This document shows positions 35,220-45,107 of a stretch of 50,018 bases of DNA, piece by piece. The position numbers and the translations under genes were made by a program. Origin of the DNA: Burkholderiaceae bacterium. Its GTDB lineage: Bacteria; Pseudomonadota; Gammaproteobacteria; Burkholderiales; Burkholderiaceae_C. Positions within the stretch are counted from its first letter, which is position 1, and each line of letters begins with the position of its first letter. Location of the stretch: NCBI GenBank assembly GCA_019234815.1, contig JAFALA010000026.1:1-50018 (forward strand). Direction: 5' to 3'. A model generated the notes under the pieces. It was not told where the DNA came from. It was given only the letters and a program-made list of their open reading frames with translations, and did no database searches.

Positions 35220-37634
35220 TCAGTCCAGCCGCGCCAGCATGGTTTCGGCGGACTGGTCTTCCAGGTCGGGTGCGCGCCAGCGATCCATCCAGTTCATGAA
35301 GGCGGCGGCGGGCAAGGGCTCGCTGATGAAATAGCCCTGACCTTCATCGCAGCCCAGGGCCGACAGCAGCTTCCAGACCTTGGCGCTCTCGAGCCCTTCG
35401 GCCACAACGGTCAGCCCCATGTTGTGGGCCAGGTCGATGGTGGAGCGGACGATGCGCGCGTCGTCGAGGTCTTGTTCCAGCGCCATCACGAAGCTGCGGT
35501 CGATCTTGAGCTCGTCGACGGGCAGGCGCTTGAGATAGGCCAGCGAAGAGTAGCCGGTGCCGAAGTCGTCGATCGACAGCTTGAACCCGATGGCGCTGAG
35601 ATGTTCCAGCGTCTGCAGCGCACGCAGGGGATCGTCCATGATGGCACTTTCGGTGATCTCGAGGCACAGGGCCTGCGGCGTGGCGCCATGGTTCTTGAGT
35701 GTTTCGACCAGCTTCAGCGGCAGGTCCTGGTCCATCAGGTCGCGGGTCGAGAGGTTGACGCTGATGCGCAGCCCGCGGTGTCCGCGGGCCGTCAGTTCGG
35801 CCCAGGCGCGCACCGTGGCGGTCAGCACCCACTGGGTCAGCACGCGGATGAAGCCGGTCTGCTCGGCAAAGGGAATGAACTGCAGCGGCTGCACCAGGCC
35901 GCGGCTGGGATGCTCCCAGCGCAACAGCGCTTCGGCGCCGTTCACGCGGCCGCTGCGCAGGTCGATCTTGGGCTGCAGGTACAGGCGCAGCGCCTCGGTC
36001 TCGACCGCATTGCGCAACTCGCCCAGCAGCGAGAGCGATTCCTGGCTGGTGGCGTCCAGTCCCGGGGAAAAGCACTGGCTGCCCAATTGCTGGCGCTTGG
36101 CCGCATACATGGCCAGCTCGGCCCGACTCATCAGCGTGCCCACGTCCGTACCGTCGCCGGGGTAGCGCGCAATGCCGATGCTTGCGCCCAGGTCTATGGT
36201 CTGGTCTTCGATCAGCAGCGGCCGTTCGAAGTCGCGCAGGATGCGGTGCACCAGCGCATTGGCACGCGCTTCGTCGGCCGGGTCCATCAGGACCATGAAC
36301 TCATCTCCGCCCAGGCGGGCCAGCGTGTGCCGGTCGGGTTCGCACAGGCGCTGCAGGCGCCGCGCCACATCGCGCAGCAGTTCGTCGCCGAAGTGGTGTC
36401 CGAGCGCGTCGTTGACGTGCTTGAACCGGTCCAGGTCGAGCATCAACACGGCACCGGGCGCGCGCGCCAAGCGCAGCTTGGTTTGCAGGCGCTCGCTGAA
36501 CTGCTGGCGGTTGGGCAGACCCGTCAACGGGTCCCAGAAGGCCAGTTGGCTGACCTGCGCCGCCCGCTCGCGCAAGTCCTGGCGCATCGCTTCGAAAGCC
36601 TTGGACAGATCGTCGATTTCGTCCGTCTTGCGGGTTCTGATGGGGGTGTCGAAGTCGCCCTGGCCCAGGCGTTGTGCGGAGGCCACGAGGGCGGCCACGG
36701 AACTGCGGATGCGACGCACCAGCAAGGTCGTGCCGATGAAAAAGGTTGCCAGCTCCAGAACGGCCATGGCCCATTGCAGCTGCCAGTCGGCGCTGCTCCC
36801 GTTGTCGACCGAATACAGCAGCGCATCCAGGGCCAGGTCGCTGCCCTGGTGCAGAGTCAGGTACATGGCCTGTGAGGCTTGCTGATCCAGGGAGATGGGA
36901 AGAAAGGCGCCTCTGGGTGTGGAGTCCGATCCGGAGGCTCGCGCCAGCGCCTGTGCCGCGGCGGCCGTCAAGGCCGAATCCCGCGTGGCATTCAGCACTT
37001 GCCAGGCCTGACCGGCGGGTTTGGCCAACAGCAGGGCCTGCAGCCCGGTCATCTGTTGGAACTCCTGCAGCAGTTCACGACGGACCGCGAGTGCCAACTG
37101 CACCCGGCCTCCGGGTCCGGCGTGCGGCAGTGGAACCTGGATCACCTGATAGGCCTGGCCATTTCGCGTCAGCCAGGTGGACGAGGACACCGCCTGGTCG
37201 TTGGGGCTGGCCGGCATGGTTTGCGGCGGCAGCAAGGGCAGCAGCTCCGACGCGTCCGCGTCCAGCGCGCTCAGTGCGCCATGGTTGGTATCGGCGTAGC
37301 GCAGTACGGCGGCCTGGATCTGCGCGCGATAGGCGTCCAGGGCCCGTTGCACGCGATCCGCGCTTGCACTTTGCTCCAGGGCCGCGTGAAATGCCGGGTC
37401 CACCTCCAGCAGGCGGGCGTCATTGCGTTGCTGGCGCAGATTTCTGGCTATCAACTCTTGCAGGACGTGCGCGCCGGTTGCCAACTCCCTGCGCGAGGCG
37501 GCGCCTGCATCGCGGGCCACGGTGTGACGAATGAGTTCAAAGCCGATCACCTGCACCAGCACCAAGGTGATCAGACAGATGGCGACGACGCGACCCTCGA
37601 GACGGCGGGGGTTGAGAAATCGAGGCAGTTTCAT
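35220..37634 (-). CDS. Membrane diguanylate cyclase/phosphodiesterase (GGDEF-EAL) with HAMP
   Basis: An 804-residue c-di-GMP enzyme. One transmembrane helix (~13-33), a ~250-residue periplasmic sensor region, a second helix (~283-303) and a HAMP linker lead to a GGDEF domain and an EAL domain. The GGDEF motif is intact (LGGDEF, 442-446), but no RxxD inhibitory site lies at the usual place just before it. The EAL domain is complete: EAL at 568-570, then SVNLSTRDL, LEITESAIM, SIDDFGTGYSSL, KIDRSFV and VVAEGLES. Phosphodiesterase activity is therefore likely, and cyclase activity possible. Signal and targets are unknown. It lies 84 bases downstream of holA on the same strand. Confidence 0.92.
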   Translation of the reverse strand: MKLPRFLNPRRLEGRVVAICLITLVLVQVIGFELIRHTVARDAGAASRRELATGAHVLQELIARNLRQQRNDARLLEVDPAFHAALEQSASADRVQRALDAYRAQIQAAVLRYADTNHGALSALDADASELLPLLPPQTMPASPNDQAVSSSTWLTRNGQAYQVIQVPLPHAGPGGRVQLALAVRRELLQEFQQMTGLQALLLAKPAGQAWQVLNATRDSALTAAAAQALARASGSDSTPRGAFLPISLDQQASQAMYLTLHQGSDLALDALLYSVDNGSSADWQLQWAMAVLELATFFIGTTLLVRRIRSSVAALVASAQRLGQGDFDTPIRTRKTDEIDDLSKAFEAMRQDLRERAAQVSQLAFWDPLTGLPNRQQFSERLQTKLRLARAPGAVLMLDLDRFKHVNDALGHHFGDELLRDVARRLQRLCEPDRHTLARLGGDEFMVLMDPADEARANALVHRILRDFERPLLIEDQTIDLGASIGIARYPGDGTDVGTLMSRAELAMYAAKRQQLGSQCFSPGLDATSQESLSLLGELRNAVETEALRLYLQPKIDLRSGRVNGAEALLRWEHPSRGLVQPLQFIPFAEQTGFIRVLTQWVLTATVRAWAELTARGHRGLRISVNLSTRDLMDQDLPLKLVETLKNHGATPQALCLEITESAIMDDPLRALQTLEHLSAIGFKLSIDDFGTGYSSLAYLKRLPVDELKIDRSFVMALEQDLDDARIVRSTIDLAHNMGLTVVAEGLESAKVWKLLSALGCDEGQGYFISEPLPAAAFMNWMDRWRAPDLEDQSAETMLARLD

Positions 37635-37718
37635 GCAAACAGTCAGGCGGGCTCAGACCCTGTGGGGTCGAACCATACCGCTGATCGCGAGGCGCCGTGT
37701 GCGCAAAGCGTCACATGA

Positions 37719-38810
37719 TCAGGGTTTGAGTACCAATTGGGGGGATCTACCGCTTCGATTGTGCGGCACCCCTTGCGTATGTGCGATCAGCATTAACGCG
37801 AGGCGGCGTATGGCCTCCCAGGGCTGCTGGGGCCATAGCGGATGGCGCAATCCCTTGACCAGGCCGTCGCAGATTTGCGCGGCCTCCACCAGTTCGGGCA
37901 ACTGGCGCGGATGCAGCGCTGGCACGATGCGTTCGAACAGCCGCTCCTTGGGACCCCAGACGCGTGCCTCGCGCAGGGCCATGGGCAAGGGCTTGCCGCT
38001 GTCGACCGCATCGCGCACGCGCTTGAGGGCGCGAATGTCTTCCGCCAGGGTCCAGTGCACCAGCACGGCGGCCTCCCCCTCGGCTTCCAGCCCGTCCAGC
38101 ATGCGCAGCACGCGGGACACCTGGCCGGACAGCACGGCTTCGCTGAGCTTGAAGACGTCGTAGCGGGCCACGTCCAGCACGGCGGACTCGATGTGCTCGA
38201 CCGTCAGCGTGCCGGGCGGATGCAGCAGGGCGAGCTTCTGGATCTCCTGATGTGCGGCCAGCAGATTGCCTTCGACGCGGTCGGCAAAAAAGGCCAGCGC
38301 GCGCTGCCCTTCCTCGCCGTCGGCCACACGCTGGCCCTGCGCCGCCAGCCGTTGTGCGATCCACTGGGGCAGGGCGCGCCGCTCCACCGCTTCGACGCGG
38401 ATGCTGGCGCCCGCGTTGTCCAGAGCGCCGAACCAGGCGCTGGCGAGCTGGGTCTTGTCCAGCCGGGGCAGGCTGACCAGCGTCACCACGTCTTCGGGCA
38501 ATTGTTCGCAATAGCGTTGCAAGGCCTCGGAGCCATCCTTGCCCGGCTTGCCCGAAGGAATGCGGATCTCGATGAATTGGCGCTCGGCGAACAGGCTCAT
38601 GGCCTGCGCGGCACCAAGCACCTGGCCCCAGTCGAAATGCGCTCCGGCCACGGTGTAGACCTTGCGCTCGCTGTACCCTTGGGCGCGCGCCGCAGCTCGA
38701 ATGGCGTCTGCGGCTTCCTGGGCCAGCAAGGGCTCGTCGCCATGCACGGTGTAGATTGGGCGCAGGCCTTTGGCCAGCTGTGCACCCAGGGCATCGGCGC
38801 GGATCTGCAT
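37719..38810 (-). CDS. holA: DNA polymerase III delta subunit
   Basis: Clamp-loader subunit that opens the beta sliding clamp, 363 residues. The N-terminal domain has GDEPLLAQEAADAIRAAARAQG, which is typical of HolA. It is followed by FAERQFIEIRIPSGKPGKDG and the central DLLAAHQEIQKLALL-like helix (read here as NLLAAHQEIQKLALLHPPG). The C-terminal collar domain holds VWGPKERLFERIVPAL. It is the last gene of the bamE-to-holA run, one base after lptE; the coupling of lptE and holA is common in proteobacteria. Confidence 0.94.
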   Translation of the reverse strand: MQIRADALGAQLAKGLRPIYTVHGDEPLLAQEAADAIRAAARAQGYSERKVYTVAGAHFDWGQVLGAAQAMSLFAERQFIEIRIPSGKPGKDGSEALQRYCEQLPEDVVTLVSLPRLDKTQLASAWFGALDNAGASIRVEAVERRALPQWIAQRLAAQGQRVADGEEGQRALAFFADRVEGNLLAAHQEIQKLALLHPPGTLTVEHIESAVLDVARYDVFKLSEAVLSGQVSRVLRMLDGLEAEGEAAVLVHWTLAEDIRALKRVRDAVDSGKPLPMALREARVWGPKERLFERIVPALHPRQLPELVEAAQICDGLVKGLRHPLWPQQPWEAIRRLALMLIAHTQGVPHNRSGRSPQLVLKP

Positions 38811-38811
38811 G

Positions 38812-39318
38812 TCAGCCTGGAAGGTGTACGGCCGCCAGGCGGCGCATCAGCTGGGCCGCCGCGTCGTATTGCATGGCGCGGTACAGCGCAGCTTCTTCCT
38901 GTTCCTTGGCGACTGCCTGCGATTCCACGTAGGTGAGCTCACGGGCCATGCGCAATTCGGTCAGCGGCAGCACCACGTCGCCAGCCGGCGTGAGCACGAT
39001 GTAGTCGAGCTGCAGGTGCAACTGCCATTCGCGCACCTGGCCCGCCGAGGTGGTCACGACCACGCTTTTGTCCTGGGTGTCGCGCCGCGCCTCCAGCACC
39101 ACATCGGCCTTGGCCACGTCCTGCACCAGCACGGCAGTGCTGCGCGCCAATTGGCGCTTGAGCTCCTCGGCCAGACCCGAATTCGGGTTGAAGCCCTGCA
39201 GCGCGATGGTCTTGAAGTGCAGCTCGGGGTCCTTGCGCAATTCGAAGCCGCAGCCGCCCAGTACGGCCAGCGCGAGGCCGGCCGCGCTCAGTTTCAATAA
39301 GGCAAGACGGCGCTTCAT
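38812..39318 (-). CDS. lptE: LPS-assembly lipoprotein LptE
   Basis: Outer-membrane lipoprotein that plugs the LptD barrel, 168 residues. The signal peptide ends at a lipobox LGGC with Cys23 as the lipidated residue, followed by GFELRKDPE, the usual LptE N-terminus (GFxLR). The rest is an alpha/beta fold with DYIVLTPAGDVVLPLTELRMARELTY. It is encoded between leuS (7-base gap) and holA (1-base gap). Together with lptA, lptB and lptD in this window, much of the Lpt bridge except LptC, LptF and LptG is present. Confidence 0.93.
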   Translation of the reverse strand: MKRRLALLKLSAAGLALAVLGGCGFELRKDPELHFKTIALQGFNPNSGLAEELKRQLARSTAVLVQDVAKADVVLEARRDTQDKSVVVTTSAGQVREWQLHLQLDYIVLTPAGDVVLPLTELRMARELTYVESQAVAKEQEEAALYRAMQYDAAAQLMRRLAAVHLPG

Positions 39319-39325
39319 GACAGGT

Positions 39326-42001
39326 TCAGACCACCAGGTTCACCAGTCGTCCGTGGACGATGATGATCTTCTTGGGCGTCTTGCCTTCGGAGAACTTCGC
39401 GAAGTCCTCGCTGGCGAGTGCGGCGGCTTCGATCGCGGCCTTGTCGGCGGCGGCAGCCACCTTGATGGCGCCGCGCAGCTTGCCGTTGACTTGCAGCATC
39501 AGCTCGATCTGGTCCTGCACCAAGGCGCTTTCGTCCACGCCGGGCCAGGCCACGTCGAGCAGCTCGCCGCAGCAGGCGGCGTAGCCGAGTTCACCCCACA
39601 GGCTGAAGGTGATGTGCGGACAGGCCGGATAGAGCACGCGCAGCAGGACGCTGAAGCATTCGGCCAGCGCGGCAGCGTCGCTGCCAGACGATTCAAGCTT
39701 GGCGTCCTCGAGCAGGTTGAGCATCTTCATCACGGCGGAGACCACCGTGTTGTACTGCATGCGCTCGTAGTCGTAGTTGGCCTGCTTGAGGATCGTGTGG
39801 ATCTCGCGGCGCAGGGTCTTGGCGGCGTCGCCAAAGGTGAGGGACAAGCGGCGGTCGATCGCGATGCCGGCCTTCAGAGCGGCTTCTTGCTTGACGGCGA
39901 AGTTCCAGACACGGCGCAAGAAGCGGTAGCTGCCTTCCACGGCGGCGTCGTTCCACTCCAGCGTGGCCTCGGGCGGGGCCGTGAACATGGTGTACAGGCG
40001 CGCCGTGTCGGCACCGTACTTCTCGATCAGCTCCTGCGGGTCCACGCCGTTGTTCTTGGACTTGGACATGGTGCCCACGCCCTCGTAGTCGATGGCCGTG
40101 CCCACAGGCAAGTCTCCGACGGCATTCTTGAGCTTGGCGCCGATGATCTTGCCGCCTTCGTCGAGCACATGCTCGACATCGTGCGGCCAGAAGTACTCCT
40201 TGCCGCCCTTGTCGGTGCGCCGGCTGTAGATGTGGTTGAGCACCATGCCCTGTGTGAGCAGGCGCTGGAAGGGCTCGTCGGCCTTCACGAGACCCAGATC
40301 GCGCATGACCTTGGTCCAGAAGCGCGCATAGAGCAGGTGCAGGATGGCGTGTTCGATGCCGCCGATGTACTGGTCCATCGGCATCCAGTAGTCGGTGCCC
40401 TCGGCGACCATCTTTTCTGGATTCTTCGCGTCGCAATAACGCATGAAGTACCAGGACGAGTCCACGAAGGTGTCCATGGTGTCGGTTTCGCGGCGGGCCG
40501 GCTTGCCGCACTTGGGGCAGCCCACGTGGAGGAAGTCGGCGCGCTTGTTCAGCGGGTTGCCGCTGCCGTCGGGGATGCAGTCCTCGGGCAGCACGACCGG
40601 CAGGTCCTTCTCGGGCACGGGCACCGAGCCGCAGTCGTCGCAATGGATGATCGGGATAGGCGTGCCCCAGTAGCGCTGGCGGCTGATGCCCCAGTCGCGC
40701 AGGCGCCAGGTGGTCTTCTTCTCGCCGAGCCCCTTGGCCTCGACCAGAGCGGCCACGCGGTCCACGGCCGGCTTGTAGGCCAGGCCGTCGAGTTCGCCGG
40801 AATTGACGCAGGCGCCGCGTTGCTTGTCACCGTACCACTCGGCCCAGGCATCCAGGCTGTAGCGTTCGCCTTCGATGGCGACGACCTGCTGGATGGGCAG
40901 GCCATACTTTTTCGCAAAGGCGAAGTCGCGCTCGTCGTGCGCGGGCACGCCCATCACGGCACCGTCGCCATAGCTCATCAACACGTAGTTGCCGACCCAG
41001 ACCTCGACTTGTGCGCCGATCAGCGGATGCGTGACGAACAGGCCGGTGGCCATGCCCTTCTTTTCCTGTGTGGCGAGCTCGGCCTCGGTGGTGCCGCCGT
41101 GGCGGCACTCCTCGATGAAGGCGGCCAGGGCGGGGTTCGTGGCGGCGGCGTGCGCGGCCAGCGGGTGCTCGGGCGCGACGGCGCAGAAGGTTACGCCCAT
41201 GATGGTGTCGGCGCGCGTCGTGAAGACATACATGCGGCCATCACCGATCAGCTTGCCGTCGATACCTTTGATCTCATGCGGGAAGGCGAAGCGCACGCCC
41301 GCGCTCTTGCCGATCCAGTTCTCCTGCATCAGGCGCACGCGCTCGGGCCAGCCCGAGAGGTAGTTCTTGTCGGCCGGGTCGGCCACGGCGGCCAGCAGCT
41401 CGTCGGCGTATTTGACGATGTTCAGGTAGTAGCCGGGGATCTCGCGCTTCTCGACCGGCGCACCCGAGCGCCAGCCGCGGCCGTCGACCACCTGCTCGTT
41501 GGCCAGCACGGTCTGGTCGACCGGATCCCAGTTGACGACCTGGGTGCGGCGTTCGGCGATGCCGGCCTCCAGCATCTTCAGGAACAGCCACTGGTTCCAT
41601 TTGTAGTACTCGGGCGTGCAGGTGGCGACCTCGCGCGACCAGTCGATGGCCAGGCCCATGGCCTGCATCTGGCCCTTCATGTAGGCGATGTTCTCGTAGG
41701 TCCACTTGGCCGGCGGCACCTTGTTCTTCATCGCCGCGTTCTCCGCCGGCAGGCCGAAGGCGTCCCAGCCCATGGGCATCAGGACGTTGTAGCCCTTCAT
41801 GCGCAACTGGCGCGTGAGCATGTCGTTGATCGTGTAGTTGCGCACATGGCCCATGTGCAGCTTGCCGCTGGGGTAGGGCAGCATGGAGCAGGCGTAGAAC
41901 TTCGGCTTGTTCTGGTCTTCTACGACGCGGTAGGCGTCGCGTTCGTTCCAGTACTGGCGCGCAGCGGCTTCGATCTCGGTCGGGGCGTACTTGTCATTCA
42001 T
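39326..42001 (-). CDS. leuS: Leucyl-tRNA synthetase
   Basis: Class I synthetase charging tRNA-Leu, 891 residues. The HIGH motif is HMGH at 49-52 ([14 protein letters not shown]), and the KMSKS motif reads MSKSK from residue 645. The large CP1 editing insertion is present with [22 protein letters not shown] zinc-ribbon-like pair of CxxC motifs (HCDDCG and VGCPKCGKP) is seen in the insert. The C-terminus ends in a small domain, [22 protein letters not shown] 42001 gives [11 protein letters not shown], the standard N-terminus; the frame stays open upstream only as an antisense artefact across exbD. It sits between exbD and lptE in a single operon. Confidence 0.97.
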   Translation of the reverse strand: MNDKYAPTEIEAAARQYWNERDAYRVVEDQNKPKFYACSMLPYPSGKLHMGHVRNYTINDMLTRQLRMKGYNVLMPMGWDAFGLPAENAAMKNKVPPAKWTYENIAYMKGQMQAMGLAIDWSREVATCTPEYYKWNQWLFLKMLEAGIAERRTQVVNWDPVDQTVLANEQVVDGRGWRSGAPVEKREIPGYYLNIVKYADELLAAVADPADKNYLSGWPERVRLMQENWIGKSAGVRFAFPHEIKGIDGKLIGDGRMYVFTTRADTIMGVTFCAVAPEHPLAAHAAATNPALAAFIEECRHGGTTEAELATQEKKGMATGLFVTHPLIGAQVEVWVGNYVLMSYGDGAVMGVPAHDERDFAFAKKYGLPIQQVVAIEGERYSLDAWAEWYGDKQRGACVNSGELDGLAYKPAVDRVAALVEAKGLGEKKTTWRLRDWGISRQRYWGTPIPIIHCDDCGSVPVPEKDLPVVLPEDCIPDGSGNPLNKRADFLHVGCPKCGKPARRETDTMDTFVDSSWYFMRYCDAKNPEKMVAEGTDYWMPMDQYIGGIEHAILHLLYARFWTKVMRDLGLVKADEPFQRLLTQGMVLNHIYSRRTDKGGKEYFWPHDVEHVLDEGGKIIGAKLKNAVGDLPVGTAIDYEGVGTMSKSKNNGVDPQELIEKYGADTARLYTMFTAPPEATLEWNDAAVEGSYRFLRRVWNFAVKQEAALKAGIAIDRRLSLTFGDAAKTLRREIHTILKQANYDYERMQYNTVVSAVMKMLNLLEDAKLESSGSDAAALAECFSVLLRVLYPACPHITFSLWGELGYAACCGELLDVAWPGVDESALVQDQIELMLQVNGKLRGAIKVAAAADKAAIEAAALASEDFAKFSEGKTPKKIIIVHGRLVNLVV

Positions 42002-42042
42002 GGGGGCAAATTGTAGGGGCTGGGGCACGGCGGCCCAGGCGC

Positions 42043-42468
42043 TCAGGGTTGGCGAGCAGGACTGTCGGCGACGAAGGCAATGCGGTTCAGGCCGGCGGAC
42101 TGGGCCCAGTCGATCAGGGCAGCCACCTGCCCATAGGGCACGCTCTGGTCGGCGCGCAACTGCAGTTCGCGCTCTGGGTGGGTGCGCCCCAGGTCCTGCA
42201 GACGGGATTTGAGCTCGGCGGCGCTCAGGATCTGCTGGTTCAGCCGCAGCACGCCGTCGGCTGCCAGGCTGATGCCGATCGCGTCGGACGCAGCGCCCGC
42301 GGTCGCCGTTTCGCTCTTGGGCAGGTCCAGGTGCAGCGCGCTGCTCATCAGGGGCGCGGTGATCATGAAAATCACCATCAGCACCAGCATGACGTCGATC
42401 AGCGGCGTCATGTTGATGTCGGCCATGGGTTTGGGGGATTCGCGCCGCTCCAGGCGTCCGAAGGCCAT
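42043..42468 (-). CDS. exbD: ExbD/TolR-family proton-channel protein
   Basis: A 141-residue inner-membrane protein with one transmembrane helix at ~22-42 and a periplasmic domain. The helix starts [21 protein letters not shown], where Asp25 is the proton-carrying residue conserved in ExbD and TolR. Its partner ExbB/TolQ is encoded immediately upstream (12-base gap). TonB and Tol-Pal genes are absent, so whether it energises TonB receptors or the Tol system is not decided by context. A TonB receptor gene lies elsewhere in this window. It is part of the bamE-to-holA operon. Confidence 0.93.
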   Translation of the reverse strand: MAFGRLERRESPKPMADINMTPLIDVMLVLMVIFMITAPLMSSALHLDLPKSETATAGAASDAIGISLAADGVLRLNQQILSAAELKSRLQDLGRTHPERELQLRADQSVPYGQVAALIDWAQSAGLNRIAFVADSPARQP

Positions 42469-42480
42469 GGCGTCTGCGCT

Positions 42481-43152
42481 TCAGTTGGACTGCGACTCGG
42501 TGCCGGCGCCGGGGCCGCCGGCCAGCTCGCGCAGGTCGTGCGCAAAGCCTTCCAGGTCGGCCTCGCAGGCGCCGATCTGCTTGCCGAAGACGTTGTAGGC
42601 CAGCACCGCGGGGATGGCGACGGCCAGTCCGGCGGCGGTCATGATCAAGGCCTCGCCGACCGGTCCGGACACCTTGTCGATGGAGAGGCCGCTCTCGGCC
42701 GACAGGCTCACCAGGGCGTGGTAGATGCCCCAGACCGTGCCGAACAGGCCCACGAACGGGGCGGTGCTGCCGATCGAGGCCAGCACGACCTGGCCGGCTT
42801 GCAGCGCCTTGAGCACGCGGTGCAGGGCGTCGCGCAGGCACCGCGTCAGCTGCGAGCTTCGGTGGCCGTGCGAGGCAAGGGTTTGCGCGGGCGTGCTTGC
42901 GTGCGCCGCCAGCACCAGCGGGAGCAACACGTCCTCGCGATCGATCCGCGCCAGCATTTCACGTCCCGCGTCCAGGTCGATGCTGCTCCAGAAGGCCGGG
43001 ATGCCGCGCGCCATGTCGCGCTGCGCGCGTTGCAGCGTCCAGCCCTTCCAGAGGATCAGCACCCAGGCGCTGACCGACATCAGCAGCAGCAGCGCGGCGA
43101 CCCCGCGCGTGATCGCATCGCCTTGCTGCCAGAACTGGAGGAAGCCGCCCAT
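42481..43152 (-). CDS. exbB: ExbB/TolQ/MotA-family proton-channel protein
   Basis: A 223-residue inner-membrane protein with three transmembrane helices. The first lies at ~16-36 ([22 protein letters not shown]). The second and third are in the C-terminal half, with the family pattern [24 protein letters not shown] and [24 protein letters not shown]. These contribute the channel Thr residues and pair with the ExbD Asp. It begins 18 bases after dapB and is followed by exbD, the usual order. ExbB and TolQ cannot be separated by sequence inspection alone. Confidence 0.93.
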   Translation of the reverse strand: MGGFLQFWQQGDAITRGVAALLLLMSVSAWVLILWKGWTLQRAQRDMARGIPAFWSSIDLDAGREMLARIDREDVLLPLVLAAHASTPAQTLASHGHRSSQLTRCLRDALHRVLKALQAGQVVLASIGSTAPFVGLFGTVWGIYHALVSLSAESGLSIDKVSGPVGEALIMTAAGLAVAIPAVLAYNVFGKQIGACEADLEGFAHDLRELAGGPGAGTESQSN

Positions 43153-43170
43153 GCGTGCCCAGATGCGTGC

Positions 43171-43980
43171 TCAGCTCAGGCCCAGCACGTCGTTCATGTC
43201 GTAAAGACCTGCGCCGCGGGCTGCCAGGAAGCGCGCGGCCCTCAGGCTGCCCTGGGCATAGGTGCTGCGGCTGCTTGACTTGTGCGTGATCTCGATGCGC
43301 TCGCCGGTGCCGGCGAACAGCACCGTGTGGTCGCCGATGATGTCGCCGCCGCGTACCGTCGCAAAACCGATGGTGGACGGATCGCGCTCGCCCGTGACGC
43401 CTTCGCGGCCGTAGACGGCGCAGGATGCCAGATCGCGTCCGAGCGCGGCTGCCACCACCTCGCCCATCTTCAGCGCCGTGCCGCTGGGGGCGTCGACCTT
43501 GTGGCGGTGGTGGGCCTCGATGATCTCGATGTCGTAGCCTTCGTTGAGGGCGCGCGCGGCCATGTCGAGCAGCTTGAGCACGACGTTGACGCCGACGCTC
43601 ATGTTGGGCGCCATCATGATGCCGATGCGCTGGGCGTGCGCGCCGATCTGCGCCTTCTGCGTCGCGTCGAAGCCGGTCGTGCCGATCACGGCATGGATGC
43701 CGAGTTCCTCGCACAGGCGCAAATGCGCCAGCGTGCCTTCCGGGCGGGTGAAGTCGATCAGCACCTGCGCGCCTTGCAGGCCGGCCCGGAGGTCGTCGGT
43801 CACCCGCACGCCGCTGGTCTGGCCCAGAAAGCCTGCAGCGTCCTGGCCCAGCATCGGGCTGCCAGGGCGGTCCAATGCGCCGCTGAGGTGGCAGCCGGAG
43901 GCGTTGGTCACGGCCTCGATCAGCATCCGGCCCATGCGCCCGGAGGCGCCGGCCACGGCAATATTCAGGAGTTCGGACAC
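43171..43980 (-). CDS. dapB: 4-hydroxy-tetrahydrodipicolinate reductase
   Basis: Reduces hydroxy-tetrahydrodipicolinate in the lysine/meso-diaminopimelate pathway that feeds peptidoglycan. The protein has 269 residues. The nucleotide-binding motif is [17 protein letters not shown]. The catalytic and substrate segment is [21 protein letters not shown] (His-His, Lys and the SGT loop). [11 protein letters not shown] and [13 protein letters not shown] follow the family. It lies between bamE (18-base gap) and exbB (18-base gap), a gene order I associate with Comamonadaceae. Confidence 0.96.
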   Translation of the reverse strand: MSELLNIAVAGASGRMGRMLIEAVTNASGCHLSGALDRPGSPMLGQDAAGFLGQTSGVRVTDDLRAGLQGAQVLIDFTRPEGTLAHLRLCEELGIHAVIGTTGFDATQKAQIGAHAQRIGIMMAPNMSVGVNVVLKLLDMAARALNEGYDIEIIEAHHRHKVDAPSGTALKMGEVVAAALGRDLASCAVYGREGVTGERDPSTIGFATVRGGDIIGDHTVLFAGTGERIEITHKSSSRSTYAQGSLRAARFLAARGAGLYDMNDVLGLS

Positions 43981-43998
43981 GGCCAGTTCTCGACTAGA

Positions 43999-44577
43999 TC
44001 AGGATTGCGGTTCAAGCGGCGGGTAAGTCCGCACCGGGCCCACGGCCTCGGGCGTCGGTGCCGGCGGCCGGACGGGCTTGGGGATGGCTTGGCGCTCGGC
44101 GTCGCTCAGGCCCAGCTTGGGCGCATTGCCCTTGAGCTTGGTGGTATCGATGGACGCGACGAATTCGGCCTCGGTGGGCAGGTCGGTCGGGGCTTCGAGC
44201 GCACGCAGCTTGTCGCCGTCGAACCAGGCCACCACCTGGCGCATTTGCGGCTCGGTGCCCTGGCGGCGGATGGTGAAGACGTAGTCCCAGCGGTCGTCAT
44301 GGAAGATGTCGGTCAGCAAGGGCGAGCCCAGGGCGTCGCGCACTTGCGGGCGGGTCATGCCGGGCTTGATGCGCGCGACCAGTTCCTTGGTCAGCACATT
44401 GCCTTGCACCACTTCCACACGGTAGGGCCGCATCAGGCCCAGGACCTTGTCGCCGCTGACGGAGGCCCATGACGGCATCATGGAGCAGCCGCTCACGCTG
44501 GCGAGCAACAGCAGGCCCGGCAACAGCATGGACAGGGCGCGGCGGGCAGAACCCGCATTTTGGAAATACAGTTGCAT
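43999..44577 (-). CDS. bamE: Outer-membrane assembly lipoprotein BamE
   Basis: BAM-complex lipoprotein (SmpA/OmlA), 192 residues. The signal peptide runs to a lipobox ending VSGC with Cys31. The core domain has YRVEVVQGNVLTKELVARIKPGMTRPQVRDALGSPLLTDIFHDDRWDYVFTI, the classic BamE fold pattern. A ~60-residue extension beyond the fold is Pro-rich and ends PPLEPQS, longer than E. coli BamE (~113 residues). ATG 44577 is used; a start 8 codons upstream is less likely. It is divergent from fur, as in many proteobacteria, and leads the operon running to holA. Confidence 0.93.
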   Translation of the reverse strand: MQLYFQNAGSARRALSMLLPGLLLLASVSGCSMMPSWASVSGDKVLGLMRPYRVEVVQGNVLTKELVARIKPGMTRPQVRDALGSPLLTDIFHDDRWDYVFTIRRQGTEPQMRQVVAWFDGDKLRALEAPTDLPTEAEFVASIDTTKLKGNAPKLGLSDAERQAIPKPVRPPAPTPEAVGPVRTYPPLEPQS

Positions 44578-44669
44578 GTGTCGTGGGCTTGACGAAACCA
44601 AGGTCCAAGCTGGCTATGATCAGGCCATTCTAGCGGCTGGGCTCAGAGCACAGCGAAGTAAACACAGCC
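44578..44669. promoter_or_regulatory. Divergent promoter region bamE / fur
   Basis: A 92-base spacer between divergent starts. TATGAT at 44615-44620 is a plausible -10 for fur. TTGACG at 44589-44594 is a poor -35 partner, since the spacing is 20 bases. I do not see a recognisable Fur box here. Confidence 0.35.
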
Positions 44670-45098
44670 ATGAACGGTACCGAAGAGATCAAGAACAGCG
44701 GCCTCAAGGCCACGCTGCCTCGCATCAAGATTCTGGAAATCTTCCAGAAAACCCACCAGCGCCACATGACGGCCGAGGATGTCTACAAGGCCTTGCTGGT
44801 GGAGGACGCCGACATCGGGCTGGCCACGGTCTACCGGGTGCTGACCCAGTTCGAGCAGGCCGGGCTGCTGTCGCGCAATCATTTCGAGACCGGCAAGGCG
44901 GTGTTCGAGCTCAATCAGGGCCATCATCACGACCACCTGGTGTGCCTGACCTGCGGCCGGGTGGAGGAGTTTTTCGATCCCGAGATCGAGGAGCGGCAGC
45001 GCCGCATTGCGCAGGATCGTGGCTTCGAGCTGCAGGAGCATTCGCTGGCGCTGTATGCGGCCTGCGTGAAGAAGGATTGCCCGAATCGAAGCCTTTGA
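44670..45098 (+). CDS. fur: Ferric uptake regulator Fur
   Basis: Iron-responsive repressor, 142 residues. The N-terminal winged-helix domain (~1-84) has [12 protein letters not shown] and [21 protein letters not shown]. The dimerisation and metal domain has [27 protein letters not shown] with the His cluster 85-87/89 and Cys92/Cys95, and a second pair, Cys132 and Cys137, near the C-terminus. Together they supply the usual structural zinc and regulatory iron sites. It is divergent from bamE and ends nine bases before the convergent hprK stop. The TonB receptor in this window is an obvious but unproven target. Confidence 0.97.
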   Translation: MNGTEEIKNSGLKATLPRIKILEIFQKTHQRHMTAEDVYKALLVEDADIGLATVYRVLTQFEQAGLLSRNHFETGKAVFELNQGHHHDHLVCLTCGRVEEFFDPEIEERQRRIAQDRGFELQEHSLALYAACVKKDCPNRSL

Positions 45099-45107
45099 CC
45101 GGGCGAG

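Noticed and set aside
42002-42841. Apparent N-terminal extension of leuS by some 280 codons
   Set aside because: The extra part overlaps exbD and exbB in another frame and is low-complexity. [11 protein letters not shown] at 42001 is the standard LeuRS start.
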